From CAYMRB01 sp964392615 (lineage in GTDB: Bacteria; Planctomycetota; UBA8108), in assembly GCA_964392615.1 (NCBI GenBank), contig CAYMRB010000199.1, positions 1 to 17,400 of the forward strand: a stretch of DNA of 17,400 nucleotides. The letters run 5' to 3'. The notes below the pieces were generated by a model. The model saw nothing but the letters and a program-made list of their open reading frames with translations, had not been told where the DNA came from and ran no database searches. Shown here piece after piece: positions 7,491 to 14,750 of the stretch; position 1 is the first letter of the stretch; the number at the start of each line of letters is the position of its first letter. The position numbers and the translations under genes were made by a program.

Positions 7491-8402
7491 ATGAGGCGGT
7501 ATCGTGCGATAGGATTCTGGGGCGGGATCGCGGCGGCGGCGCTCGCGGCGCTGACGCTCGGTGCGACGCCGCTGCGCGCGGACATGGAGTTTATCCGCGG
7601 CGATGTCAACGGCAGCCGCACGACGGACATGCTCGATGCGGTCGGCATCCTCGAGTACCTGTTCCAGGGTCGTACGGAGGTCGGGCACTGCCTCGACGCT
7701 GCGGACGCCGATGACGACGGGCGCGTCGCGATCAACGACGCGATCTACGTCCTCGTGGCGGTGTTCGCACGCGGTCCGGTGCCGCCGCCGCCGTTTCCGA
7801 CGCGCGGCGCGGATCCGACCGGCGATGGGATCGACTGCCGGGGCTGGCTCGGTTCGAGCGTCGAGTTCTTCGGCGAGCGCATCCCGACGGGAGCCATCGT
7901 CTACGTGATCGATCGCTCGGGATCCATGCAGGACGCGGGCGAGCTCGCCATCGCGAAGCGTGAGGTGAGCCGGTCCATCCTCGCTCTGGACGACGGCATG
8001 CTGTTCGCAGTCCTCTTCTTCGACGTGGACACGATCGCGCTTCCGTTCGCGGCCGCCGACGAGGCCAGCCGCGGGGCCGCGATCGAGTGGGTCCGGGGCG
8101 TCGGGAGCGATGGTGGCGGGAGCTGTCCGAGGGCGGCTCTGCTCGAGAGCCTCGAGCTCGCGGTGGAGGCGCCGGTGAGCCCGGTGACGGTACTTTTCTA
8201 CAGCGCCGCCGACTTCTTTGCGGATCGCATGGACGTGTGCGGAGAGACTCCCGGGGAGACGATCGCGGCGGTCGCCGCGGCCAACGCCGGCCGCGTCGCG
8301 ATTTACACGATCGGAATCCAGGCGGAGGAGGGGTCGCCGGAAGAGGCGTTCCTGCGCGATCTCGCCGAGCGCAACGGCGGCGATCACGTTCGGGTCGACT
8401 GA
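7491..8402 (+). CDS. Secreted dockerin-like / von Willebrand factor A domain protein
   Basis: The 303-residue protein begins with a signal peptide (basic MRRYR, hydrophobic core, ATPLRA cleavage region near 30). Residues 36-116 form a dockerin-like pair of calcium loops. Loop one (Asp38-Asp49) is imperfect, with Ser at position 5. Loop two (Asp72-Asp83, DADDDGRVAIND) is canonical. A Pro-rich segment, PPPPFPTRGADPTGDGIDC, follows. Residues about 134-303 are a VWA domain: VYVIDRSGSM supplies the MIDAS DxSxS motif (Asp141, Ser143, Ser145), and GSDGGGSCPRAALLES and VTVLFYSAADFF fit the later strands and helices. The usual MIDAS Thr is not obvious; Ser211 may substitute. VWA domains bind protein partners through a metal ion, so an extracellular or surface adhesion or assembly role is inferred. 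The gene ends 30 bases from the convergent dehydrogenase gene. Confidence 0.85.
   Translation: MRRYRAIGFWGGIAAAALAALTLGATPLRADMEFIRGDVNGSRTTDMLDAVGILEYLFQGRTEVGHCLDAADADDDGRVAINDAIYVLVAVFARGPVPPPPFPTRGADPTGDGIDCRGWLGSSVEFFGERIPTGAIVYVIDRSGSMQDAGELAIAKREVSRSILALDDGMLFAVLFFDVDTIALPFAAADEASRGAAIEWVRGVGSDGGGSCPRAALLESLELAVEAPVSPVTVLFYSAADFFADRMDVCGETPGETIAAVAAANAGRVAIYTIGIQAEEGSPEEAFLRDLAERNGGDHVRVD
7596..7838 (+). other. Dockerin-like domain, N-terminal copy
   Basis: This encodes residues 36-116 of the VWA protein: a first calcium loop with helix (AVGILEYLFQG), a second loop, and the Pro-rich closing segment ending in Cys116. Cys67 and Cys116 flank the second loop and may form a disulfide. The architecture matches the C-terminal domain of the cysteine-rich protein at 16972-17229. 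Confidence 0.7.
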
Positions 8403-8432
8403 GCGCTTCCGACCGTGACGTCGAAGCCGCCG

Positions 8433-11400
8433 CTACTCGAACATCGCGTGCGTGCGGTCGCCTCGCGATAGCAGGTACGCGAGGAGGTCGAGCACCTCCT
8501 TCTCATTCAGCGGATCGAGCAGCTTCTCCGGCATCATCGACGTGGTCGACGGCACGATCTGCAGCACCGAGTTGCGGTTGACGTTCTCGTTGCCGTCAGG
8601 CTTCGTCATGTCGGTGTTGACCGACCAATTGTCGCCGCCAGCGTTGACGATGCGGCCGTGCACGACGCGTCCGTTCTTCAGGATGAACGTCGTGGCCTGG
8701 TATTGATCGGAGATGACCTTGCTGGGCTCGAGGAGCGACTCGAGCATATCGCGCGGGCTGAATCGTCCCGCCAGCCCGGTCAGGTCCGGTCCGGTCGATC
8801 CGCCGCGCCCGGCGAAGCGGTGGCATTGGAAGCACAGGGCCGCGGAGAACATCCGGCGGCCGGACTCGAAGTCGCGGCCGCGCAGCTTCGCCCCCGTCAG
8901 CGCGACGAGCTCTGCGAGCTGCCACTCGCGCCCTGGCCCCTGCGGCTTCGGCAGGCGTGCGTACGACTCGGACGGCGGCTTGTCGGCGACGACGTCGGCA
9001 AGTTCGCGTTTCTGCTCGTCGTTGAGCGCTGCCACGGCGCGCGCTTTGATGTTGCGCAGGAAGCCGCGGAAGCTGTGGCCGCCGTGGAAGCCCTGCGCCT
9101 GATTGAACCAGTCGAGGTACGCGCGACGGTCGTCCGCCGTCCAGCCGTCCTGGACGTTGCGGAGCTGGAGCGCGTAGCCGATCTGCTCCTCCTGCGTCGG
9201 TGCATCGAGCAGCAGGCGAACCGTCTTCGCGACGGCGCCGTCGGCGCCGAGGTAGATCAAGAGCTCGGCGAGCTCCGCGTTGACGCGAGCCGACTCGGCC
9301 GGGAAGCAACGCGAGAACCGCTGGGCGACCGCGGCCTTCGTCGCGTCGTCCGACGGGCCGAGCCGCAGGAAGATGAGCGCGTGAGCGCGCAGTAGCCCGA
9401 GCTGACGGATCTCCGGAAGCGCCGCCCACTCGAGCCGCGCGAGATTTGCCAGCAACGGGACCCGGTCCGACGCGTCGCCATGGCGTGCCAACGCGATCGC
9501 GGCTTCGATGGCCGCGATGGGCTTCCGCTCGGCGACTGCGCGCCGGCGCCATGCGTCGACCGGCTGGTGCTCGATCGCGACCCGCGCGGCGAACCGCACT
9601 GCGCGGTCGTCATGCGACAGGTACTTCCATGCCGTGTCGACGGCCCCGGCGACCGCTCGACCGTGGAGCTTCTCGAGAGCCTGACGGATCGCGCGCGGAT
9701 GATCCTTCGGCGTATCGTCCGTCGCGGCAAAGTCCCGCGACGCTGTCGGCTGCTCGGCCGTGACGCGATAGAGACCGGACTGCGTGCTGCGACCGCCGAT
9801 CGTGAAGTACAGCGCGCCATCGTGCGGGTTGATCGCGACGTCGCTGAGTGGCAACGGCGACGCCGCGACGAACTGCTCGGGCTCGCCCGTCCACGACGAG
9901 CCGTCTTCCGTCATGTGGACCGCGTACAGCTTGCCGTACGACCAATCGCAGATGTAGAGCGCCTTCTGGTACTTCTCCGGGAATCGCGCACCGTAGCCGA
10001 ACGCGATACCGGTCGGGCTGCCGGGGCCGATGTCGGCGACGCTGCCGAGGCTGTCCGCATAGTGGTCCGGCCACTTGCCGGTGCCGGAGCGCCAACCGAA
10101 CTCGGAGCCGGACGTGACATGGTTGACGCGCGTCGGTCGGTACCAGGCCGTGCCGACGTCCCACTCCATGTCCGCGTCGAACGTGAACAGATCGCCGTGG
10201 TGGTTGAACGCGATGTCGAACTGATTGCGGAAGCCGTTCGCGAAGAGCTCCCACGTCTTTCCCTCCGGATCGGTGCGGGCGACCCAGCCACCGGGCGCGA
10301 GCTTGCCGCGCGCGTGACCGCTCGCGTCCCACATACGACCGAGCAGGTGATCCTCGGCCCAGACGCGCGGCACGACCGACCTCTCCGGCGACGGGATGTC
10401 GGTGTGGTTGCCTCCGAGGACGTACAGCGACTTCCCTCGCGGTCCGGGGATGACCGCGTGCGGTCCGTGCTCACCGCCGCCGCGCAGGCTGCGCAGCAGC
10501 TTGACCTCGTCGTAGCGATCGTCGCCGTCGGTATCGCGCACGCGGTAGAGGCCGGAGCCGCGACCGTTGCGCACGACGTAGAGGCTGTCGAACGCGTGAA
10601 CGAGCCCGTGGGCTTGACCGATGTCGAGGTCGATCCTCTCGACCTTCAAGTCCTTGCTCTCCGCGCCGATCGGCGGCGGCGTGATGCGGTAGAGCGAGCC
10701 GCCCTGGTCCGACGTGATCAAGCGCCCTTTCGAGTCGACGCACAAGTTGACCCACGATCCCTGCTCGCCCTTCGGGACCGAGTACAGGAGCTCGACGCGA
10801 AAGCCGTCGAGGACGTTGATTTGCGCGACCGTCGTCGCCTGCGGTGGCCGCGGCGCCGAGGCGTTCTCGAGCGAGCTCTCGGTGACCGCCTGCTCCCAAC
10901 CCCCTTCGCCGACCGGAGCGATTTCGGTGGCGGGCTGCCAGTCCGAGGCGTCGAACTCGGCCCCTCGCCAACCGTCGGCCGGCTCGCGGGTCACGAGCCA
11001 CGAGTCGTCCGTCGCGATGGTCCGCGTCTTGCCGCTCGCCTCCGCTTTGATCTCGATGCGGCCGACGAATCCGGCGATCGAGCCGTCGTTGCGCGCGTCG
11101 ACGGCGAAGACATTCGCGCCGGGACGCAGGTGCTTCTTCAGGTCGACGCGGATCGGGTTCTCCCACACGTGGCTCGTCGCGACCTTCTCGCCGTTGAGCC
11201 ACGCGGTCATGTGGTTGTCGCACGTGCCGGCGAACACCGCGGAGTCGACCGCTCCGTCTACCTCGAAGACGCGACGGATCGCGATGCGATCGCCGTCCGG
11301 CGTCTCCTGGCCGGCCCAGATCCAGCGCGGCGCTCCGGTGTCGTACGGTGCGAGGACGCCTAGGTGATCGAGCCACTGGCGGCACTGCTCGGGCCAGCCG

Positions 11401-12260
11401 CGAGTCGACGGGTGGCGGTCGAGGCCGACGCCGTGCGGACCGTCGCGATAGACGTGCAGCTCGGCGGGGACGCCGGCCTCGAGAAGCGCGCGGTAGAACA
11501 GCACGCTGTTCTCAGGAGAGACGACGCGATCGGTCGACGTGTGAAACAGAAACGTCGGCGGTGTCTCCCTCGTGACGCGCGTCTCGGGCGACATCGCGCG
11601 CGCCGCATCGTCGCTCGCATCCTTGCCGAGCAGGTTGTATCGCGAGCCCATGTGAGCGGACGGCGGCAGCAGCGTGATGACCGGATAGGCCAGGACGAGA
11701 AAGTCCGGGCGCGACGACACGCGTTCGATCGGATCGTCCGCGTCGGCCTTCCCCGGCTCGAACAGCGTGCCTGCCGTCGCGGCGAGGTGACCGCCGGCCG
11801 AGAAGCCGAGCACGCCGATGCGCGCCGGGTCGATCTCGAGGTCGCGCGCGCGCGAACGCACCCATCGAACCGCGCGCTGCACGTCTTGCAGCGGGGCGGG
11901 GTGCCGATAACGCGGGGCGATGCGGTAGCGCAGCACGATGCCTGTGACGCCGAACGTATTGAGCCAGCGGGCCACGTCGTGACCCTCGTAGCTCATCATC
12001 ACGCCACCGTAGCCGCCGCCGGGGCAGATGACCACGGCCGCGCCGACGGCGACGTCTTGCTTCGGGCGATGGATGTGGATCTCCGGGCGATCCGCCGCCG
12101 TCTCGCCCTTGGCGCCGGGCGCGCCCTGTGGCCACAGCGGGATCGCGACAGGCTCCGCCGCGGGCAAAGGCGCGCGGAGACTGAGAAGTGCAGTGACGAC
12201 GGCGAACGGCAGCGCGATCCCCAGCGGGATCGCGCGATGCGCGGCAGCGTTTCTCGGCAT
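8433..12260 (-). CDS. Esterase-PVC dehydrogenase-cytochrome c fusion protein
   Basis: The exported 1275-residue protein has five parts. Residues 1-35 are a signal peptide (LSLRAPLPAAE). Residues 36-305 are an alpha/beta-hydrolase of the carbohydrate-esterase-like type: ICPGGGYGG forms the oxyanion region, Ser154 lies in GFSAGGH, and Asp244 and His276 (GPHG) complete a triad. Residues about 312-456 resemble a galactose-binding jelly roll (RVFEVDGAVDSAVFAG, AWLNGE). Residues about 470-820 form a PVC-type membrane-bound dehydrogenase propeller (GFRVELLYSVP, GFRNQFDIAFNHHGDLF). A helical, HEAT-like stretch leads to a haem domain with Cys1143, Cys1146, His1147 (CFQCH) and candidate axial Met1242/1243 in SMMPEKLL. 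The ATG at 12258-12260 is chosen over an upstream GTG (12377) because it opens the signal peptide. It probably deacylates and oxidises sugar outside the cytoplasm; the substrate is inferred only. Confidence 0.88.
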   Translation of the reverse strand: MPRNAAAHRAIPLGIALPFAVVTALLSLRAPLPAAEPVAIPLWPQGAPGAKGETAADRPEIHIHRPKQDVAVGAAVVICPGGGYGGVMMSYEGHDVARWLNTFGVTGIVLRYRIAPRYRHPAPLQDVQRAVRWVRSRARDLEIDPARIGVLGFSAGGHLAATAGTLFEPGKADADDPIERVSSRPDFLVLAYPVITLLPPSAHMGSRYNLLGKDASDDAARAMSPETRVTRETPPTFLFHTSTDRVVSPENSVLFYRALLEAGVPAELHVYRDGPHGVGLDRHPSTRGWPEQCRQWLDHLGVLAPYDTGAPRWIWAGQETPDGDRIAIRRVFEVDGAVDSAVFAGTCDNHMTAWLNGEKVATSHVWENPIRVDLKKHLRPGANVFAVDARNDGSIAGFVGRIEIKAEASGKTRTIATDDSWLVTREPADGWRGAEFDASDWQPATEIAPVGEGGWEQAVTESSLENASAPRPPQATTVAQINVLDGFRVELLYSVPKGEQGSWVNLCVDSKGRLITSDQGGSLYRITPPPIGAESKDLKVERIDLDIGQAHGLVHAFDSLYVVRNGRGSGLYRVRDTDGDDRYDEVKLLRSLRGGGEHGPHAVIPGPRGKSLYVLGGNHTDIPSPERSVVPRVWAEDHLLGRMWDASGHARGKLAPGGWVARTDPEGKTWELFANGFRNQFDIAFNHHGDLFTFDADMEWDVGTAWYRPTRVNHVTSGSEFGWRSGTGKWPDHYADSLGSVADIGPGSPTGIAFGYGARFPEKYQKALYICDWSYGKLYAVHMTEDGSSWTGEPEQFVAASPLPLSDVAINPHDGALYFTIGGRSTQSGLYRVTAEQPTASRDFAATDDTPKDHPRAIRQALEKLHGRAVAGAVDTAWKYLSHDDRAVRFAARVAIEHQPVDAWRRRAVAERKPIAAIEAAIALARHGDASDRVPLLANLARLEWAALPEIRQLGLLRAHALIFLRLGPSDDATKAAVAQRFSRCFPAESARVNAELAELLIYLGADGAVAKTVRLLLDAPTQEEQIGYALQLRNVQDGWTADDRRAYLDWFNQAQGFHGGHSFRGFLRNIKARAVAALNDEQKRELADVVADKPPSESYARLPKPQGPGREWQLAELVALTGAKLRGRDFESGRRMFSAALCFQCHRFAGRGGSTGPDLTGLAGRFSPRDMLESLLEPSKVISDQYQATTFILKNGRVVHGRIVNAGGDNWSVNTDMTKPDGNENVNRNSVLQIVPSTTSMMPEKLLDPLNEKEVLDLLAYLLSRGDRTHAMFE

Positions 12261-12428
12261 GTCGTTCTCGATGTGGTGTGACAGCACGCGCTCTCGACGC
12301 GGATTCAGCGCGGACGCGCGCTCACCATCGAGTCGGCGAGATACTCGGGCGTCCTGCGGTCCGAACTCCGGCGGCACGACGTTCGCGCGAAGACAGCCCG
12401 CTATCCTACGCGGCCGACGGACCCGCGG
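12261..12428 (-). other. Intergenic spacer between TIM-barrel and dehydrogenase genes
   Basis: These 168 bases separate two minus-strand genes. No Shine-Dalgarno-led ORF or terminator hairpin is evident. The dehydrogenase start has only a weak GAG-type ribosome site. A GTG-initiated in-frame extension of the dehydrogenase reaches 12377 but encodes no recognisable sequence. Cotranscription of the two genes is possible but not shown. Confidence 0.45.
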
Positions 12429-13373
12429 TCAGCTCTTCTTCGGCGCCGGGGCCTTCTTCGTCTTCTTCGCCTTCTCGGTCTTCATCTTCGCCTCGGCGGC
12501 CGCGACGAGTTTGTCGAACAGCGCCTTCTGGTCGCGCAGCGCCGCGACGCGATCCTTCGGTGCACCGCGCGCTTCGAGCAGCACCCAGCCGCGGTACTTC
12601 GTCGCGACGAGCAGCTCGGTGAGCCGGCCGTACGGGTACTTCGGATTGCCGAGCTCGCGGACGTGCGCGGTGGCGCCGAAGCGCTTGCGCACGAGATGGA
12701 AGTTGTGGTCGAGCCCCTTGCCCTCGAGATCCTGCGCGTTCGAGTTCCAGCACACTCGGACGTTCGGGTGCTTCGCGACAGTCATGATGGCGGCGATCGT
12801 CGGCAGGTGTGAGCAGCCGCCGTGTACCTCGAGGCGGATCTCCTGCTCGTAGTCGGCCGCGAACTTGCCGAGCTCGACGAGCGACTCGCCGATCTGGGCG
12901 ATCGTCTTCTCGCGCGGCACGTCCTTGTGGAAGCTGTCTGGCTTCACCTTGACGCCGCTGCCACCGACGTCGTGACTGAGCACGATGAACTCCTTCGTCG
13001 CCTCGATCGCCTTGCGGAGGACCTCCGGCTTCGGGCTGTCGTAGCGCTCGTTGCTGCCGATGCCGACCAGAGCGACCGGGCTGTCAGCGAAGCGTTTGCG
13101 AATCTCCTTGCGCGCGTCCTTCGACAGCGACGGCTCGACACCGTGCGCGTGCGTCGTGCGCAGCTCGACGCCGAGGACGTCGGCCGTGGCGCAATTCGCG
13201 ATGAGCTGCGGCAGCTTCCAATCGCGTCCCCACAGATACGTCACGAGGCCGAAGCGCATGCGATCGGCGCGTGAATCCGCGGCGAGCAGCGCGTCGGGTG
13301 CGAGCGGGAGAGCGGCGGCGCCGAGCGCGATGCCGGCGGACTGCTTCAGGAACGAGCGGCGAGTGCGGTGCAT
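12429..13373 (-). CDS. Tat-exported TIM-barrel protein, sugar phosphate isomerase/epimerase-like
   Basis: The 314-residue protein opens with a twin-arginine signal (RRSFLKQSAGIALGAAALPLA, Arg5-Arg6; cleavage near residue 32), so it folds with its metal before export. Residues about 38-292 fit the AP-endonuclease-2/xylose-isomerase-like TIM barrel. Candidate metal ligands are Glu70 (LGVELR), Glu182/His184 (LEVHGG), His238 and Glu267 (LLEARG). The strand that often carries Asp or His instead reads VCWNSNA, with Asn210 and Asn212. The C-terminus (about 296-314) is a Lys/Ala/Pro tail of low complexity. GAGGA on the coding strand lies 6 bases before the ATG. It is upstream of, and collinear with, the esterase-dehydrogenase fusion, a pairing that suggests periplasmic sugar metabolism. 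The reaction is not determinable. Confidence 0.85.
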   Translation of the reverse strand: MHRTRRSFLKQSAGIALGAAALPLAPDALLAADSRADRMRFGLVTYLWGRDWKLPQLIANCATADVLGVELRTTHAHGVEPSLSKDARKEIRKRFADSPVALVGIGSNERYDSPKPEVLRKAIEATKEFIVLSHDVGGSGVKVKPDSFHKDVPREKTIAQIGESLVELGKFAADYEQEIRLEVHGGCSHLPTIAAIMTVAKHPNVRVCWNSNAQDLEGKGLDHNFHLVRKRFGATAHVRELGNPKYPYGRLTELLVATKYRGWVLLEARGAPKDRVAALRDQKALFDKLVAAAEAKMKTEKAKKTKKAPAPKKS

Positions 13374-13379
13374 CGGAAG

Positions 13380-13384
13380 TCCTC
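13380..13384 (-). promoter_or_regulatory. Ribosome binding site of the TIM-barrel gene
   Basis: GAGGA on the minus strand ends 6 bases before the ATG at 13371-13373. It supports the start that gives an intact twin-arginine signal. Confidence 0.6.
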
Positions 13385-13550
13385 GTTTCGTGCGGTGCTG
13401 GGGGACGCCGTCGGTGGATACAGACTACGGCGAGCCGCGCGCAGCGTCGAGGGGGCCCCTGACAGCCCTTCTTCAACGGACTGCTGAGCGGGCTTGCCCG
13501 GCGGCTGTTCACAGCGCATGATTCGCGTGGCCGCAGAGAGTCCCGAAACG

Positions 13551-14327
13551 ATGCCCGCCACCGACTACCGACAGCTCGCGGCGATCTACGACTCGATCGT
13601 CACATCGACGGATGACATCCCGTTCTTCGTCGACGCGGCCTCGCGCGTCAGCGGGCGCGTGCTCGAGCTCATGGCCGGGACGGGCCGCGTGTCGATTCCG
13701 GTGGCCGCGGCGGGCGCCGCGCTGACGTGCGTCGACAGCTCGGACGAGATGCTCGACGTGCTGCGAGCCAAGGCCGCCGCGAAGGGGCTCGCGATCGACG
13801 CGTTGTGCCAGGACGTGACGGCGCTCGAGATCGAAGGGCCCTTCGATCTCGTCATCATCCCGTATCGTTCGTTCCTCGAGCTCGCCGAACGCGAGCAGCA
13901 ACGGCGCGCGCTGGCCGCGATTCGCGGCGTGTTGAGTCCGCGGGGCCGATGTGTCTGCACGCTGCACAACCCGGATATCGCGCTGCGCGGGGTCGTCGAC
14001 GGCGAGCCGTCGACACGGGTGATCGAGCTCCCGTCGACCGCGGAGCGAGGCCGCGCTGTCGTGACGATCGAGACGACGTGGAGCGCGAGCACGGGAATCG
14101 TCTCGGGCGTTCAGACCTTCGAGATCCGGTCCCACGGCGACGAGACGGAGCGCGAGCTCGAGCTGCCGCTGCGTTACGCCCTCATCGACAGGGACGAGTT
14201 CCGGTGCCTCGTGGCGGCGCAGGGCTTCGTCGTCGAGGACGTGTTCGGCGACTACGAGCGCGGGCCGTTCGAGCCGATGACGAGCGCGACGTCGGTCTGG
14301 GTCCTGCGGCGGTCGTCGGACGAGTGA
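13551..14327 (+). CDS. SAM-dependent class I methyltransferase
   Basis: The 258-residue product is a cytoplasmic Rossmann-fold methyltransferase. Motif I is VLELMAGTGRVSIP (Glu39, Gly43, Gly45). The acidic residue that binds the SAM ribose is Asp62 in TCVDSSDEML. ALCQDVTAL fits the adenine-binding motif, and FDLVIIPYRSFLEL motif IV, followed by the LSPRGRCVCTLHNPD strand. The C-terminal third contains an antiparallel sheet with an excess of Glu and Arg. Length and motifs resemble small-molecule methyltransferases, but the acceptor is unknown. Earlier in-frame ATGs exist at 13494 and 13518. The start at 13551 is preferred because the family fold begins at TDYRQLAAIYD directly after it; its ribosome site is weak. 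The gene is divergent from the TIM-barrel gene and stands alone. Confidence 0.82.
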   Translation: MPATDYRQLAAIYDSIVTSTDDIPFFVDAASRVSGRVLELMAGTGRVSIPVAAAGAALTCVDSSDEMLDVLRAKAAAKGLAIDALCQDVTALEIEGPFDLVIIPYRSFLELAEREQQRRALAAIRGVLSPRGRCVCTLHNPDIALRGVVDGEPSTRVIELPSTAERGRAVVTIETTWSASTGIVSGVQTFEIRSHGDETERELELPLRYALIDRDEFRCLVAAQGFVVEDVFGDYERGPFEPMTSATSVWVLRRSSDE

Positions 14328-14341
14328 CGCAAGCTAGCGAC

Positions 14342-14370
14342 TTGGGGCGCGGGCCGCGATCGACTAGAAT
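14342..14370 (+). promoter_or_regulatory. Putative sigma-70-type promoter upstream of a structured leader
   Basis: TTGGGG (14342-14347) and TAGAAT (14365-14370) are exactly 17 bases apart, with five of six matches in the -10 box. Transcription would begin near 14377, immediately before the first arm of a predicted hairpin. It is the best promoter match I found by eye in the window. Confidence 0.5.
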
Positions 14371-14378
14371 CGTCGCCG

Positions 14379-14453
14379 CGCAGGCAGGGAAGGCCGCCCC
14401 GGCACAGGCACGGGTCGTTCCGGTCGCCTGCGAGACCCTGTGGGCGGAGGAGG
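14379..14453 (+). ncRNA. Candidate structured leader RNA with alternative hairpins
   Basis: One stem pairs CCGCC (14394-14398) and CACAGG (14403-14408) with CCTGTG (14437-14442) and GGCGG (14443-14447), eleven pairs with one 4-base bulge. A competing stem pairs CGCAGGC (14379-14385) with GCCTGCG (14426-14432). The two cannot form together except as a pseudoknot. The long stem reaches into the Shine-Dalgarno GGAGGAGG (14446-14453) of a small ORF. This arrangement resembles translational control, but GC-rich DNA makes such pairings easily. No known riboswitch, RNase P, tmRNA or SRP consensus was recognised. Confidence 0.35.
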
Positions 14454-14455
14454 CC

Positions 14456-14563
14456 ATGGACAGATCGCGCGTCGACGAGAGGGCAGACCCAGAGCACGGC
14501 GACGACCGGTGGTGGCCGCCACCAGTGAACAGGTGCGTTCACCCGGAGCCCGGGCAGGCGTAA
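14456..14563 (+). CDS. Small hypothetical ORF, possible leader peptide (35 aa)
   Basis: A 35-codon ORF starts with ATG 2 bases after the strong Shine-Dalgarno-like GGAGGAGG (14446-14453) and ends in TAA. The peptide is hydrophilic and Asp/Arg/Pro-rich, with a central WWPPP and one Cys (NRCVHPEPGQA), and has no signal peptide or membrane segment. It follows a candidate promoter and structured leader and lies 187 bases before the cysteine-rich repeat gene. It could be a leader peptide, a small protein or a chance ORF. I do not recognise it. Confidence 0.3.
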   Translation: MDRSRVDERADPEHGDDRWWPPPVNRCVHPEPGQA

Positions 14564-14734
14564 GGTCGGCGTTACACCTCCCGCGCTCGGGAATCGAGAG
14601 CTGAGAGTCAAGTGACGTTGTCACGGGCTCTTGGGCGATGGCGAGCGCTTTGCAATCAGGTCCGACCGTTCGTACCGAAGGACTGCTCCTAGCGCCGTCC
14701 CAGGGGAACGCGGCCGACGCTCGGAGCTCGACAC

Positions 14735-14748
14735 AGGAGATCGGGAGG
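14735..14748 (+). promoter_or_regulatory. Ribosome binding region of the Cys-rich repeat gene
   Basis: Two purine-rich candidates precede the ATG at 14751: AGGAGA (14735-14740, spacing 10) and GGAGG (14744-14748, spacing 2). Neither spacing is ideal, but the start is fixed by the signal peptide that immediately follows. Confidence 0.5.
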
Positions 14749-14750
14749 AT

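Larger units (their letters stand above)
14328..14750 (+). other. 423-base interval upstream of the Cys-rich repeat gene
   Basis: Between the methyltransferase and the Cys-rich gene I see only the candidate promoter, the alternative hairpins, the 35-codon ORF and a further stem (14595-14601 with 14627-14633, one G-U pair) enclosing a GTGAC/GTCAC hairpin (14612-14616, 14620-14624). Nothing with clear protein homology is present. It is probably the 5' region of the downstream gene. Confidence 0.5.

Noticed and set aside
7323..8387. Minus-strand open frame opposite the VWA gene, ending in an acidic tail
   Set aside because: Its sequence is low-complexity Arg/Ala-rich without a domain, while the plus strand encodes a signal peptide, dockerin-like loops and a MIDAS motif.
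9480..11363. 627-codon plus-strand frame within the dehydrogenase region
   Set aside because: Antisense shadow of the fusion gene. The minus strand carries the propeller sequence throughout this span and the CxxCH motif further on at 8820-8834.
12261..12377. GTG-initiated extension of the dehydrogenase fusion
   Set aside because: It would bury the signal peptide 39 residues inside the protein. The ATG at 12258-12260 begins the signal directly.
14377..14453. RNase P RNA, tmRNA or SRP RNA
   Set aside because: None of the universally conserved core sequences of these RNAs is present.
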